Source of the DNA: Empedobacter brevis_A
GTDB lineage: Bacteria; Bacteroidota; Bacteroidia; Flavobacteriales; Weeksellaceae
Reading direction: 5' to 3'
Assembly: GCF_965118635.1 (NCBI RefSeq)
Contig: NZ_CBCPHV010000002.1
Location: 62,001-126,000, forward strand
DNA: 64,000 nt
Below the pieces are notes generated by a model, which made no database searches, was not told where the DNA came from, and saw nothing but the letters and a program-made list of their open reading frames with translations. The first letter of the stretch is position 1. Every line of letters starts with the position of its first letter. Below, piece by piece: positions 63,181-64,000 of this stretch. The translations under genes were made by a program, and so were the position numbers.

Positions 63181-63735
63181 ATGGAAGAATTAGATATTAT
63201 TTTAGAAACGGCTAAGGAGCAAATGCAAGGAACTGTAAGTCACTTAGAGGTAGCATTTGACAAATTAAGAGCAGGTAAAGCAAGCCCTGCAATGTTAAGT
63301 TCAGTTCGTGTTGATTACTACGGAAGTTTATCTCCGTTAACACAAATTGCAAATGTAAATACACCAGATGCAATGACGTTGAGCATTCAACCGTACGAAA
63401 GAAATTTAATTGGTGAAATCGAAAAAGCAATTATCAATGCTAACTTAGGTTTTGCACCTTCTAACAATGGAGATTCTATTATAATCAGTATTCCTCCAGT
63501 GACAGAAGAGCGTCGTAAAGAGTTAGTAAAAATGGCAAAAGCAGATATGGAAAATGCAAAAATTTCTCTTCGTAATGCACGCCAAGATGCTAACAAATCA
63601 CTTAAAGCAGTAAAAGAAGCTTCTGAAGACATGGTGAAAGGTTACGAAACACGTGTACAAGGATTAACAGACAAATTTTCTAAGGAATTAGAAGAAGCTT
63701 TAGCGAAAAAAGAAGCTGAAATTATGAAAGTTTAA
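63181..63735 (+). CDS. frr: ribosome recycling factor
   Basis: 184 residues, the usual RRF length. 'HLEVAFDKLRAGKASPAMLSSVRVDYYGSLSPLTQIANVNTPDAMTLSIQPYE' and 'PPVTEERRKELVKMAKADMENAKISLRNARQDANKSLK' are diagnostic. With EF-G it splits ribosomes after termination. Cotranscribed with pyrH and ended by a terminator. Confidence 0.97.
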   Translation: MEELDIILETAKEQMQGTVSHLEVAFDKLRAGKASPAMLSSVRVDYYGSLSPLTQIANVNTPDAMTLSIQPYERNLIGEIEKAIINANLGFAPSNNGDSIIISIPPVTEERRKELVKMAKADMENAKISLRNARQDANKSLKAVKEASEDMVKGYETRVQGLTDKFSKELEEALAKKEAEIMKV

Positions 63736-63757
63736 TCTTTCTTGAAAAAAATATATT

Positions 63758-63784
63758 TTAAAGCAGCGTTTCGCTGCTTTTTTT
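63758..63784 (+). terminator. intrinsic terminator after frr
   Basis: Hairpin AAAGCAGCG-TTT-CGCTGCTTT followed by T residues. Confidence 0.9.
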
Positions 63785-63811
63785 ATTTATTTGCATAATC
63801 AATTTCAAACG

Positions 63812-64000
63812 ATGAAGAATTATATATTTCTGTTAAATTTCTGTATCTCAATTGCCACATTTGCTCAAATAAAAGTAAGAGTTTTCGATGCTCAGGACGA
63901 ATTTCGTTTAACAGGGGCCAACGTATACAGCGATACAAAACAATTTCTTGGAGAAACAGATGAATTAGGTGAACTAGATATTAATGATTCAATTCATTTT
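63812..64000 (+). CDS. start of a secreted protein, probably TonB-dependent receptor (3' end outside window)
   Basis: The first 63 codons only, from the ATG at 63812. Signal peptide 'YIFLLNFCISIATFAQ', then 'IKVRVFDAQDEFRLTGANVYSDTKQFLGETDELGELDIN', the pattern of a carboxypeptidase-like (CarboxypepD_reg) domain that opens Bacteroidetes TonB receptors. The barrel itself is beyond the window, so the final call is an inference. Confidence 0.6.
   Translation, partial: MKNYIFLLNFCISIATFAQIKVRVFDAQDEFRLTGANVYSDTKQFLGETDELGELDINDSIHF

Noticed and set aside
1..64000. CRISPR arrays, insertion sequences, prophage or integrative element borders
   Set aside because: No regularly spaced repeats, transposase or integrase genes or target duplications were seen; the content is core genome in character.
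1..64000. tRNA or rRNA genes
   Set aside because: Intergenic gaps were read on both strands; no cloverleaf with GTTCGA-type arm or rRNA-like sequence was noticed. A tRNAscan run would settle it.

Overview
The window is AT-rich chromosomal DNA from a member of the Bacteroidetes (class Flavobacteriia). The best guess is a Weeksellaceae-type organism (Empedobacter, Weeksella or Chryseobacterium relatives), but that family call is an inference. Supporting signs are the fused lpxC-fabZ gene, the type IX secretion (T9SS) regulator PorX, a T9SS type B sorting domain, TonB-dependent receptors with carboxypeptidase-like N-terminal domains, many promoters of the Bacteroidetes form TAnnTTTG, and almost no Shine-Dalgarno sequences. 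Most of the window is ordinary, densely packed genome. I see no rRNA, tRNA, insertion sequence, phage or CRISPR array.

Layout. 1-1.9 kb: end of a GAF-domain protein and a SRPBCC protein. 1.9-7.4 kb (minus): outer-membrane operon of TonB receptor, DUF4876 lipoprotein and DUF6850-like barrel. 7.7-13.2 kb: a metallophosphoesterase fused to an outer-membrane barrel, divergent from an HD-domain protein whose C-terminus looks like the Pycsar effector membrane domain (DUF5706/PycTM), then an OsmC protein. 13.3-16.9 kb: four tandem secreted Ig/PKD-like proteins, only the last with a T9SS sorting domain. 17-31 kb: metabolic and envelope genes (FMN reductase, nitronate monooxygenase, thioesterase, MATE exporter, acyl-CoA synthetase, lpxK, punA, a secreted cyclic-nucleotide phosphodiesterase). 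31-36.5 kb: S9 peptidase, esterase, porin and an unlisted 45-residue membrane protein. 36.5-40 kb (minus): porX-tsaE-alanine dehydrogenase-small protein operon. 40-45.5 kb: HD hydrolase, lpxD, lpxC-fabZ, lpxA, efp (lipid A biosynthesis). 45.5-52 kb: SanA-like protein, menD, fabG, a probable surface lipoprotein, metK with a likely SAM-II riboswitch, an Lrp regulator and msrA. 52-64 kb: DEAD helicase, argS, ClC channel, LLM oxidoreductase, polyprenyl synthase, GSCFA protein, TatD, pyrH, frr, and the start of another TonB-type outer-membrane protein.

The observations most worth following are the orphan HD-PycTM protein, the four-gene secreted Ig/PKD operon, the SAM-II riboswitch ahead of metK, and a set of start codons only 4-6 bases after perfect promoter elements, which implies leaderless mRNAs. 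Several starts were moved to an internal ATG because the longest frame began at an implausible TTG; five genes appear to use TTG for real.
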